A DNA stretch of 64,000 nucleotides from positions 49,876-113,875 of the forward strand of contig JASANE010011869.1 of assembly GCA_030248225.1 (NCBI GenBank), in the 5' to 3' direction. Shown here piece after piece: positions 23,722 to 35,700 of the stretch. This stretch comes from Trileptium ribeirensis (lineage: Eukaryota > Nematoda > Enoplea > Enoplida > Thoracostomopsidae). The position numbers were made by a program, and so were the translations under genes. Position 1 is the first letter of the stretch; each line of letters starts with the position of its first letter. The notes beneath the pieces are model-generated. The model was given only the letters and a program-made list of their open reading frames with translations, had not been told where the DNA came from and ran no database searches.

Positions 23722-26700
23722 CTGAAATCCAATAAAAATATCATTCACTTCAAGCAAGATGCCTATAATTCTCAAATTTGCTAAACACGTTGATGGGATG
23801 CTGCGAATTTTGTGGATTCGTGCGCGCTATCATTTCATGACATCTAATAAAATATACCATCTACTATGAGCAAGACGTATATTGGCAGAGTTGCTAAGCA
23901 AGACGAAAGCATGAGTCGCTAAGCACGATGAAAGCTTGATGATAATTCCGTGGCTTAGTTTACGCTATCATTTGTTGAAACCTAATAAAAATATCATCCA
24001 TTACAATAAAGATGCGTATTCGCATTGTAACTAAGCACGATGAACGCCGTGTACGCTATCACTATTTGACATACAATAATAAATATCATGCACTATAAAC
24101 AAGTTGCGTATTCGCAGAGTTGCTAAACACGATTATAGCATGCTGACAGTCACGTAGATTTGTGTACGTTATCATTTCCCGAGATTTTATAAAAAATACC
24201 ATCCACTACAAACAAAATGCGTACTCGCATGAATTACTAAGCATAAATTAACCATGCTGAGAATTTAATATTGTTTAAGCTATCATTTCTTGAAATACAA
24301 TAAAAAAGATCATCCACTACAAGCAAGATGCGTATTCACACAGTTGCTAAACACAGTGACAGCATGCTGAGAATCACCTAGATTTGTGTACACCATCATT
24401 TCCGAGATTCAATAAAAATACCATCCACTACAAGCAAGATGCGTATTCGCAAGAATCACTAAGCATAAATTAAGCATGCTGAGAATTTCATTTTGTTTAA
24501 GCTATAATTTCTTGAAATACAATAAAAAGATCATCCACTACAAGCAAGATGCGTATTCGCGGAGTTGCTAAACATGATGTAAGCACAGTTTTAGTTTGAC
24601 ATATATAAAAGCTTGGAAATCTTCTACTGGCTGCAATAAGCGTGTGTAGAACATTTCATGAGCTACTTTAACAAAATTTCAGACTAGATATGAAAGATGT
24701 TTGTTTGTATTACTGAGGTATAACAAAATCTGAGGTGTGCAAGATGTAGTTTTTCAGCAATCCGAATCAATCCTTAGCAAAGCCTTCACAGAGCTCGTTT
24801 ATTTGTGAACGTAAAAATTGCTTCGATAACCTAAAGTTTATGCTCAACCACATCATCCAAACATTTTCAAATATTTTTGAAACATCGCCCGCGGAAGCTT
24901 TTTTAATGTCAGCTTAACAAAACGAAAGACGGGAATTTTGATAGATAATAGAGATTGAAAATCGCCCGCGGAAGCTTTTTAATGTCAGCTTAACAAAACA
25001 AAAGACGGGAATTTTGATAGATAATAGAGATTGAAACATCGCCCGCGGAAGCTTTTTAATGTCAGCTTAACAAAACAAAAGACGGGAATTTTGATAGATA
25101 ATAGAGATTGAAACATCGCCCGCGGAAGCTTTTTAATGTCAGCTTAACAAAACAAAAGACGGGAATTTTGATAGATAATAGAGATTGAAACATCGCCCGC
25201 GGAAGCTTTTTTAATGTCAGCTTAACAAAACGAAAGACGGGAATTCTGATAGATAATAGAGCAATACATGAATTTAAATCTCAATCGAAAAACTAAAATC
25301 AAACCTGACATTCGCTATAACAAACATGTACTCAAACACTGTTAAAAATTGTATTACCTAAAATTCTTACATATATTATACATTTTCTATACAAAGAAAA
25401 CTAAAAGCAATAACATTGTTTTAGGCACGGGCCATGCGAACAGATAATAATTGACAGTAACACGACTCTAATGGTCCAAAGGCAATCCAAACCACATACG
25501 TACATACTAAATCCTAAGTCGGAAAATGCCAACTAGCTTGATAATTTGACTTAATTGGTTACAAAAACAACAAACTAAAACTTATAAAAATAAATATATA
25601 AGCTAAAAGCATTTAACTTCTCACCCTCAGCCCTGGCTATGTAGTAGAATGCCATATATTAAGAAGATATAATTCGTAAACGAATTCTGCATACACTTTT
25701 GTATCGTCAGCGTCATCGCTTGAGCTTGTACATAATCAAAAGCAATAAAGGGCATAACTATGAGACTGTTTGCTGCAAAACAGTATAATAGGTTATCCTG
25801 ATTTTCCACATAGATGTATGTTTAATACAAAATTTGGGCATTTCCTCGAATTTAGTGCACTAAAAGCACAACGGCAGTTTGGAAGACTATCAGCAGACAA
25901 GATTTTGGGCATAACGTAACCGTCAACAACATTGTGCAACCGAACTAAACAGTATTTAGTACCTACAACTTTAAAGTTATGATGAATGATCAAGATAATT
26001 TGGCGATTAAACAATGAAATTCATATCGGAATTTGTAATAAAAACGATTATTGTCATATTCAGCTAACTACTGTATGTGTAAAATAGTAAGAATTGATAT
26101 ATTCTTTCTCAAACTTAAAAAAAAAATTTAAAAGAAAACAATTACTTCAATACAAAACAATTTTCAGGACATGAGAAAATTTGAAAAACATGTTTTAATT
26201 GATAGTGTAACATTGTTGGCCATATCTTCTCCCGCACACTTTTGTTTGGCATGGCATTCCGACAGGCATAATGGACGATCAGGTCGAATAACTTGGAGCT
26301 ATTCAAAGCTTACTGACCCGTCCGTGAATCTGCAAAAAACAAATTCAGTGATCTGACTGTATATCTGCACTGACATCACTCCGACATTAATCAAGTCAAT
26401 CAATACACTTACACTAAGATCAACAAATCCATTACGATTAGCATCGATGGCTTGTCTGAATTCCTTGCGGCGTTCTTCCGTCGAGTCACCACCTGTGTTT
26501 TTGTGTCCGAGTGGCTCTTTTCCAGAATTAGCTTCCTTCGGGTCTGCCCCAAAATGAGGGTTCGAAAACTCCTCTTCTGAAACCTGACCGTCAGCATTAG
26601 CGTCTAGAAGCACAACACACATATGTTCATGTAATGACATTCAGGTTTACATTGATTGTTGTAAGCAAGTTGTCTTTGTTATTTCGAGCACGTTTGCCAG

Positions 26701-29700
26701 TAGTCTAAAACTATTTTCAGTCTCCAGGGTAAAGGTCTATAAGGCGGTTTGTCAATTATAATCACTTGTAACGTATCACTACACAAGCGTGTATAGAGCA
26801 TGACTACAATCAGCGTTGATCGGAGCCTTTGATGTAGTGGCAGTGTGGTAGTCTCGCAAGTTAGAGGCCCGGACTCATAACTCAACTGGTCCGCCGCAAA
26901 AGCACTCTAGCATCGTTTCATCAATAAACAAGTAAAAGCTATGGGTCATTTCACGAAACCATGTCATTTTAGTCGGGGGGGGGGGGGCTACATCGGCACT
27001 TTTTGGCCCATACCACCAGTCTTTTGTAAGGAAATTTAATGTCGCTGTGAGATGTAGTAATAGCATATCCGACGATCATAACGAGGTATGGTGGACCTCT
27101 GTACCCCAAACATAGCAGGAGCCAGAGGCCCTCAACCCGGGTTGGTCAAATGAAGCCAAAAACACATGTCCTAATATAAACGTTCGCCGTATCGCTAGCA
27201 CGTGATACATATATGTGTTTTTCATTTCACTGTGATCCATTGGTATTTGCTAATTTTTCCGGAAAAACTTGGGAGTAAGCATCGACACTGAAGCTGACGT
27301 CAAGCTTCTGAAAATTTTTTTCGTGACATGTAGCCCCCCCCCCGACCAAGGTCAAATCTGGCAGCTTTCAGACGCTGGTAAATAACGTAAAAGTGCACTA
27401 GCGCCAAAAATGCTATATAACGGTAATCGCAATCAGTACAGGTGTTATTGAAAAAAAACAATATCAGCGTCTGTCCATGTGTTATTTCATTATGAGGTCG
27501 AAGGTCATAAAATGCCAAAAATGGGGTATGCAAAATGTAGCCCCCCCCCCCGACCTGACCAAACTTAAATTTAAAAAAGCCAAATTTAGCATACAGTCTT
27601 ACAATAGGCCGGATATAAACATAGTAAAGCCCCACTAGAATCGACCCATCTATTAAAAATTTTTAATGAAAATGTAGCCCCCTCCGACCTGGCGTGTAGC
27701 CCCCCCCCCCCGACCGCATGTATAATAAAAGTAATCGAAGGTCGCAAGAATCATATTAGTATATAAGTTCATCATCATTGCACTATGATATGGGGCCGTG
27801 CTGTTAACTGGGCAGCTAGGAAACCCTTCTGCCTGCCCGCACATCTATTACACGCATTGTCCTTGGTATCATCACTTAAATGTAAACTGGTCATAGATCT
27901 ATTGTATTTGTTTTACACCAGCTTACATCTAGAATGTATAGAAGTAGCTAAAGTTTGGCGCGTTGCATGTTGTAGGAAGCTGTAGCCCCCCCCCCGACCT
28001 GAGGTGTAGCCCCCCCCGACCTGAGGTGTAGCCCGCCGACTCAACATATCGGGGTGCCATTTTTTACAAGGCCTAAGGATCTGCCTGAAATTTTTTCTCA
28101 GACGTCCCCCGCTCATGGTTGGTTTGTGAGCATAAAATGGTATCTGTAGGTGCTGTCTCCGTTGCGCTAGAAAAACTTCTGCGACAGGCTTGTTCTAAAT
28201 TGGTCGATTTTAACCCCAATAATGCCCTAGCAGCATCAATTTTAGGTCGCAAGTGCTCCAAATGGTTTGACTAGGACCATTTTGGATGGACTTGCATAAA
28301 AACAGACCATGGTTCGCGTGTCACTCCGTCAACACTACAGAATAATGACTTATTTCGGATTAAAATTTGACCCCCAGGGGGGCCCTTTCCAACCCCTGTA
28401 GCAGGTTTCAGGTAGCTCGTTTTGCATAGAGACCTCGATATTCGAAAAATTCATGGTTTTTTACATCGGAAGGGGTCTAGACACTGTACATTCGAAAACG
28501 TTTCATTTTGGCTTCAAAAAGTGGTGTTTCAAAAGTACATGGTTTCGTGAAACACTTGTCGCATCATGTCATGCCTCCCACACCTCACATGCATAATCAT
28601 ACGAAAATGTTTCCTCCTGGACAATCGTATTTTGTCCCTTTAAACCCATAGGTGTCGAAGGTGCGCCGGTTAGGCGGTAGACGGCCGACGGGGGAGGTAA
28701 TCGGGGGACTTCCCTATAATTTTACAAATTTTATAGGCCTCCTCATAATTTTATAAATTTTACCAATTTTACTATAATGTTTGTCTAATTTCTACTACAA
28801 TTTTTTGACCGCCTCCGGCGCACGGGAAAGGGGTTCGACCCTTAGGGGTAACTCGCCTATTGACACCTACGCCATAAGCCTAAGCTTAAGTTTTGTGAAG
28901 GCTCACGATTGAGCATCAGATTTTTATCATACACTACTTATGTCAAGTTACTCCACCCCATTCCCTCCTGCTTAAAAGGAACATGTCATGACCCCCCTTT
29001 TGTCCACACATTATGCATGTATGGTTACGTTTGCTTGGTATACGGAGTTATACAGTAGACTGGAACGCAATATGTTGCATTATGTACAGTGACAACCGGT
29101 GCAAACCGATACAAGATCCGCGTGTAATTTACATAAATTTTGCATTATTCATTGATTAGGTACTGTCATTAAATAGAATGTTCACAGATAAGAATAGGTT
29201 TTGCATACACAAATAAGGTACGGTTATACAATGTTGATTTTCCTTTCCCTTTGTTGCACTACAATTCTCGTCTACGTTTTATATATAGTGATTGCAACAA
29301 TTTTTCTTTTGCTACGTATGACGGAGGAACGTGATAATAGTTTATCTTAAGAGCGCGTTATCGAGTTAATTACGGCTACAGCATCCAAAGCGGACGCTTT
29401 ACCGTCTTCCGTTCTCACGTCCGGATCGTATAGCTCAACAAGAGCTTGCAACATCAGCTGGATATTCTTGGTAAGATTGACGATTGACTACTTAAACTTG
29501 AACATTGTTTCAACTCTGATACCGACGCGCTTGATCAGGCAGGCATCCATTCTGGTTCCCATAAATTCAACTCGAGATGTTATCAAAGAACAAGCAATAT
29601 CATTGCGGATCTCAAATGCCGGCGGCTGCACATCAGTTTCAAATTACCAATGTGCAGCGGCATTGGGGGACAATGCCGAAGATTCCAGATGAATTCAAAA

Positions 29701-32700
29701 AATGATTAATTGTGAGATCAAAAGTATGCCCGCACGTGTTCCCTACCAACCGACCGCGTCTTATTCGGCTATTGTACAACAACAACGGCTCCGTCGCAGC
29801 GGTTTCACAGGCATCAAGCTCTTACTGTCCGGCACTTTCTGTCACCAACTGCCCTCTCATGCGTCTCGCCGCGATCTCAATCCGTGTATCGTCTGCAATC
29901 ACCACGGGCACTGGGCAGACGAATGCCCTTTCCGGCCCCAAGCTAATCAAGATTAGTCACCTGGTACCGCAATGTGATTCATCATCTAATCAAATTAATG
30001 TTCAATTTGAATCTGTCTGTGCAAAAAAAAGGAAAAAAACGCGTTTAATTTTGGATCTACGGTACGTAAACTCTCATACGGTACCACACCATTTTAAAAT
30101 AGACCCTCTTAATGTTGTTCTTAATCTTGTGTCCCCTGGGGTTATATGTACAAATTCGACTTAAAATCAAAGTATTTTCATCTCGACGAACTCAGAACTT
30201 GACAAAATTTTAAGTTTTCAATGGTTTTTGGACGCGAACGTTCGATATTTTATCAATACCGTTTTGCCGTTTGGCCTCGCTGTTGTCCCTTTATCATTCA
30301 CAACGATTCTACGTCTCCTTATTGCTCGCTAGCGGGAACTAGCAATTTTCACTTTCCTATAAAATTGTAAAAGGGATTTATCACCACCGAATCGTTCGCA
30401 CCCTACAGAGTGCACAAACATAATTTGACGTAACAATGTACTTGACTCGGGGTTTAGTTTTAACGAGAAATGCATTTGTACGCCTGTTCAGAGGTTGTAT
30501 TACCTAGGTTCCGATATTAATTTTTGCACTTTTGTTTCAGAAATTCCACGTCATAATGTTGCTGGGCTCCAACAGTGTGTTCTTCAGATGCTCGCTTCAA
30601 CTCACCCCAGCTATAACGGGTACACTTCAGTCTTTATCTGCCGTCTAAGCAATATCATCGTGCTGATAGCCAGGATGGTGTTCCATTTCATTGCCTTGTA
30701 GCCAGCATGGGAGAAGAAATTGTTACGTTCCGAGCCACTTTATTCAGAGCCCCAGTTTTGAAATAATATCTGTTACATACGTATTCCTGTAAGAAGCTTG
30801 TTTTTTTACATACGTTGCCTGAAGTTCTCTTTTTCAGCGACGTGAGCGAGTCATGGACAGGCGTAATCTGTTCCATGCGTGGTAAGCATTTTCTCTCGAG
30901 TTCTTAATTAGAGAGATTCCGATCGTAGCAGGAGATCAACCTTCAGGGAGCCCCGTTCCATAAAGTTTGTCTCATCTTCATTCGCTTCTAATTTACAATT
31001 TAAAATTGTCAAAGCACTCTCTGACTGACAGGCTGATGTCATCATTATCGAAAAATGTGTCCTGATTTAATATCGCATCAAATCGCCCTTCGTATTTTAC
31101 GTTTTCGTCTTCAACACTGTATTCGTTTGAAACTTGCTTGAATTTAATTCAGATGCATTAAGCAGTTTTACGATTGTGAAAGTTGGGAGGTCTCCTATAC
31201 GGTATTTGCTAAGCGCGGACACAGTGTCTGGCTTTTCGATTTCAATTGTTTTGCGGACGATCGCAGCGCTCTTACTGTGATCGGCTTACATCCCGTTTAT
31301 GGTTTCCCGGTTGAAGCAGGTGTCGACGCTTTCTCGCTCTCCTGTACTGGTTATAACAATTGGATTTTCCCTCTCGTTGCTCTTCTGGTTCGCTCCCTCC
31401 GCCATCTTTGCTCTTGTGACGCTATGGATGCGGTTGTCTTTCTCTTTTGAGTATGCGCAAGTTCCTGGCCTTGGGTTTTAAAGTTTTCTAAATGTCATGA
31501 CTCAAATCTATTTGTGGTACATACGTTTCACTAGAACTGCGGATATGAATTGGTCCGTCAGTCTTCTCGTCACTCTATTACTAAAAATTTTGTTCCACCT
31601 TGTTGGCACTCACATTCAATTTTGCATTACTGTGTGCACTTTAAATTGGAGTGATGCTCCATGTTTATTGTTTTACTGTTTCTAGTAAACCTATCCTTCG
31701 TAGCAAAAGTTACTTTATGTTGTAAATCTTGGAATTATACATAGAATTTTGACGCAGAAGAATATAGTTTTTGCATACGCAAATAAGGTACGGTTATGTC
31801 AGTTGTTTATCTTCCTTGCCCTTCATTGCACCCCGCTTCTCATCTACCTTTATATATATTATTGTCTCGTACACTCAACCTAATTTGTTATTTCAAGGTT
31901 TGTTTCAGTCAGGTCTGATTACTCAGGTTTTCAGTTCCGCGTCAATGTCTGTGTTTTGTTGTTCTTTACTAGCGTTCCTTGTCAAGTCACAAAGCCTGAA
32001 CTCTGGTCGCTAATATCTCGCAGCGTTAACTAGGTTTGCTTAGTGGTGCCAAGAACGTACAGCCAGCACAGCCAGAACTAAGTGCAAAATAATAGATCAA
32101 AATCGATCGAAATTTCGATCGATCTCGATTAAACGAAATTACAACCGATTTCGATTTTGATCGATTTCGTTTAAACAAAATTTCGATCGATTTAGATCGT
32201 TTTCGATTTTGCCCTTAAATTTAGATTCGATTTGGATCAGTTAGATAAATTTCAAAATTGCAAAATTTCGATTGGTTGCGAAATTTCAGTCGATGTAGAT
32301 TTCGATCGACGTCGATCGTTTTCGATTGCACTTGTTTTTGGCGCGACTGTATATTACATTTTTTCCAATAGTCTACCCGTCGTTTTATACTATTTTTTGT
32401 CCAATGCTTTGTCTGGTTATTCTTGTTCCTATATTTACGGTTTTTGGACAGCTATTATTTGGTCCCACACACTGACATCTCTTAATCCACCAAGCACTGA
32501 CCCCATCTGTGTCTTGGCTTTTGAATCCGCCAAACGCCTATTGTCTTCCAGTTCGTGCATCTCCTTTGTTTTTGATCTATTTAGATGAAATGATAAAAGT
32601 TCGTTTAGTGGACAGTTGATTCACTGCGCATAGCAATGCCTTGATGTTATCATTTGCTTTTTTTCGGTTTTTCGCGGGCATCAGAAGTGTGGCAGCTTCG

Positions 32701-35700
32701 AGTTTCGGACGTCATCTTGATCCTGACAAACAGTACATTACTGCGTTTATCCATCACTCTAAAGCAGTTCAGCTGGATAATGGACACTCTATTGTTATTT
32801 GTTCAGGATTTGATTTTTGTCTCTATTAATAAATATCGTGCTTCACGTCGGACGTCGGACAGAGTAATGATATTCTTTTCTCCTTTATTCATTTTCTCTT
32901 ACAGGCCGCGACACACACGTTTCGTATAATTCGTTTCGACGCACGTTTCGTTCATTGCTCATTTAAAGCTAATATTATAGGTAATTTTTAGCCGTATTCG
33001 CTCCTCACTGGAGGCGCGATAGCTGCTGCTGGAGTGTCGAACAGAATTATGCAGCAGCACGGTGCTTGGGCTTCGGAAACATCCAAAAACAGCTAGATTT
33101 ATAAGATCCTCAAGAATCCACTGGTCTCATCCTGTACTGGCCATTTTTAGAATGTGATAAACGGCGAAGCGTGTCGTGCATACAAGTACAAATACAACCT
33201 GATCAACTGTTGTTGCTTTATCGCTTCTAGTAAACCTATCCTTCGGAGTCAAAATTACTTATTGTTGTAAATCTTGGAAATATAAATGTTTGTTGTTTGA
33301 GAATAGATTATTAACGGCGATAAATTCGAGTATTTTTTCAGCTATATTATTTAGAGCTTTCGTGCATTATACACAATTAATGAACACTCTGTATGGATAC
33401 TGACATAAACATAAGTATGATTATTGTAAACACTTATGGATATTGGATAGTAATAATAAAAATTATTATCAAAATACAATAAGACATAATAGACTGTAAA
33501 CTAGCTGACATAGCTATGTACTTAGTGTTAGTGTAGGGCACCGGCTGTGTAATTTTGCGGCCGGCCGCCCCACGAAATTTGTCGGTGTCAATTATGTAGG
33601 AAATTGCATTCATCCGCTACCACTACATAGTTACGCAATACTGTTTACTCTGCAATTGCTATTACAGCGTAACAGATACTTAATCTATGCCAAGAAGCCT
33701 CGAAAAGTAGCTTACATTTTAGAACGAAGCCTATAGCGACCATAGCTACCTGACGGTCTCTAATGCTTACGGAGTAAGCGTAAATCAGATATTGTTCTAT
33801 ACTACCTTATTTACATTATTTGTTGCATAAATGTGTTAAGATCCCAGACATTTTCAGTTAGTTTAGGCGTACTCCAGCGGTCGCGTTTAAAAGTATACCG
33901 ATATATCCACAGTGGGACAGTGCAACGCAGCTTACTGTTTAATAATATTGCCCGCTGGTCGAATTACCGACAAGCCGGAATACAGGCCTGAAAGATTGCC
34001 AACCGGCCAGCGACGGCTGCTCCACCGGCTTTTCCGGCCGGTCCCAACATTAGTGATGTCCTGTTCGTGCTGGGTACATATGCTGTCCAGAATACCAGCC
34101 GGAATACATGACCGTTAGCCGGCGGCCGGCCGACGTATCTTCGATTTTTCGTTGTAGAAAGTTAATTATAGATTTTGCGTACATTCAGTGCAAGCCGTAT
34201 AATTCCGAAATCGCTAGTACCCAAGCAAATCAAAATAAAAAATCAGTGTTATAATTTATTTTTCCTTATTTCATAGGTGTGATCCAGCTGATATACTTAT
34301 AGTACTACATATGAATATTATATCGTTTTCGAAATAGGAAATAGTTGTTTGATCTTTTACTTCCAATCATTCATTCAACTTACCAAGATCGATCATAATA
34401 TCTTTGGCCATAGAAACGAGCGAAATTCGCGAATGTTCCGGATGACGAAAAACCAAAAATTCATCAGGACTAAGGCGACCGTCTTTGGTATCGCTATCAG
34501 CTTCGTGCCATTCGCCAAGATCAGTTTCAATTTGATCTTGTGCTTTAAAATATATAGTTTCAGCCATAAGTAAAAAAAACTTCCGCGAAAATTTCGATAA
34601 TTGTACGCAAACATTTCGCGAAAAATTAACTATGTACAGCTGTTAACTTGCTATTAGCGAATTTTTATCGTATGTGTATCGATCAATTTACATCCATTTT
34701 TGTCCATACCTGCGCCACAATATGAGATTATACATAATTATACTTGAAAAATATATTTGTTTTTATTCACTGACTGCTTCGCTAGTGTATCACATAGTTC
34801 TCAGTTTATAAATCCAATATGAACGCTCAATACTTTGAATAAAGCCCGACCATTTGGCGATCAGATAATGTTCTGAGCTTTGATCCTCCTCAATGGTATT
34901 TTGTGTTTATCCGAATATCTATCCTGATTATTGTGTTTAGGCGTGGTCATCAGCCGTATATATATACGTTGCCTGATTATGGCAAGTGATTATTTCTATT
35001 CACCTGTTGTACAAGCGCCGTCCTCAAAATCTATGCATATGTACACATGATTATATTAAAAAATATTAACAATATTATACTAGTAAATGTAACGTTCTAT
35101 GCAGTAAAATAAAAACTGTAAACGAAAATTTAATTTTTACCGTCAGGATCGAGCTCATCATGAGTTTCGGAGTGTTGCAATGCCTTGTTGCCATCCATCA
35201 GCTTGTTATCAACCAGAAAGTGGTAGTGGTATTCATCCCAAGTCGCAAAACCTAAAAGTTGCGTTCACACGATTAAAATTTTAGTACAGAATTTCAAATT
35301 TGATCTTACGATTTGGCAGCTGTTTGTAGCGAAAAAATGTGGTATAAAATCGCACAACTGCAAAAATCTAATTCAGTGGTAGTTTTATTCATAACAAGTC
35401 GCAAAACCTACGCGATGCGTTCACACGATTAAATTTTTAGTACAAAATTTCAAATTTGATCTTACGATTTGGCAGCTGTTTGTAGCGGAAAAATGTGGTA
35501 TCAAACAGCGCTACTTCAAAACTAGAATGTACATTATTGTTATATTTTGTTAAATTTTGCTTCTAATCTTCTCATAGTTTGTTCTATTTCATAATTTTTA
35601 TGTTTACCAACATTTTGATAGTGTTCATAATTTAGATTCTTGAAATTGCGGGAAAAATGTTTTCAAATTTTGTTGAACTTTTTTTGAGAAGACACTAAGT

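Larger units (their letters stand above)
29191..33286 (+). mobile_element. Decayed DIRS/Ngaro-type tyrosine-recombinase retroelement
   Basis: Two repeat pairs are interleaved: A1 29191-29290, B1 31666-31740, A2 31759-31864 and B2 33211-33286. This A1-B1-A2-B2 order is the split-direct-repeat arrangement of Ngaro/PAT-type elements. Between A1 and B1 are remnants of a CCHC knuckle, a reverse transcriptase and an RNase H-like region. Between A2 and B2 are remnants of a tyrosine recombinase. All frames are broken by stops and shifts. The recombinase more usually lies before B1, so two internally deleted copies in tandem are an alternative. It is inserted in intron 6 of SDF4, antisense to that gene. 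Confidence 0.8.

Noticed and set aside
23711..25262. CRISPR-like array
   Set aside because: Repeats are contiguous, contain no unique spacers, sit in an animal intron, and one array is derived from an exon boundary.
27300..28116. Gly-rich minus-strand frames (GRGGGY, VGGGY)
   Set aside because: They arise from translating the poly-C motif cluster and do not extend into a protein.
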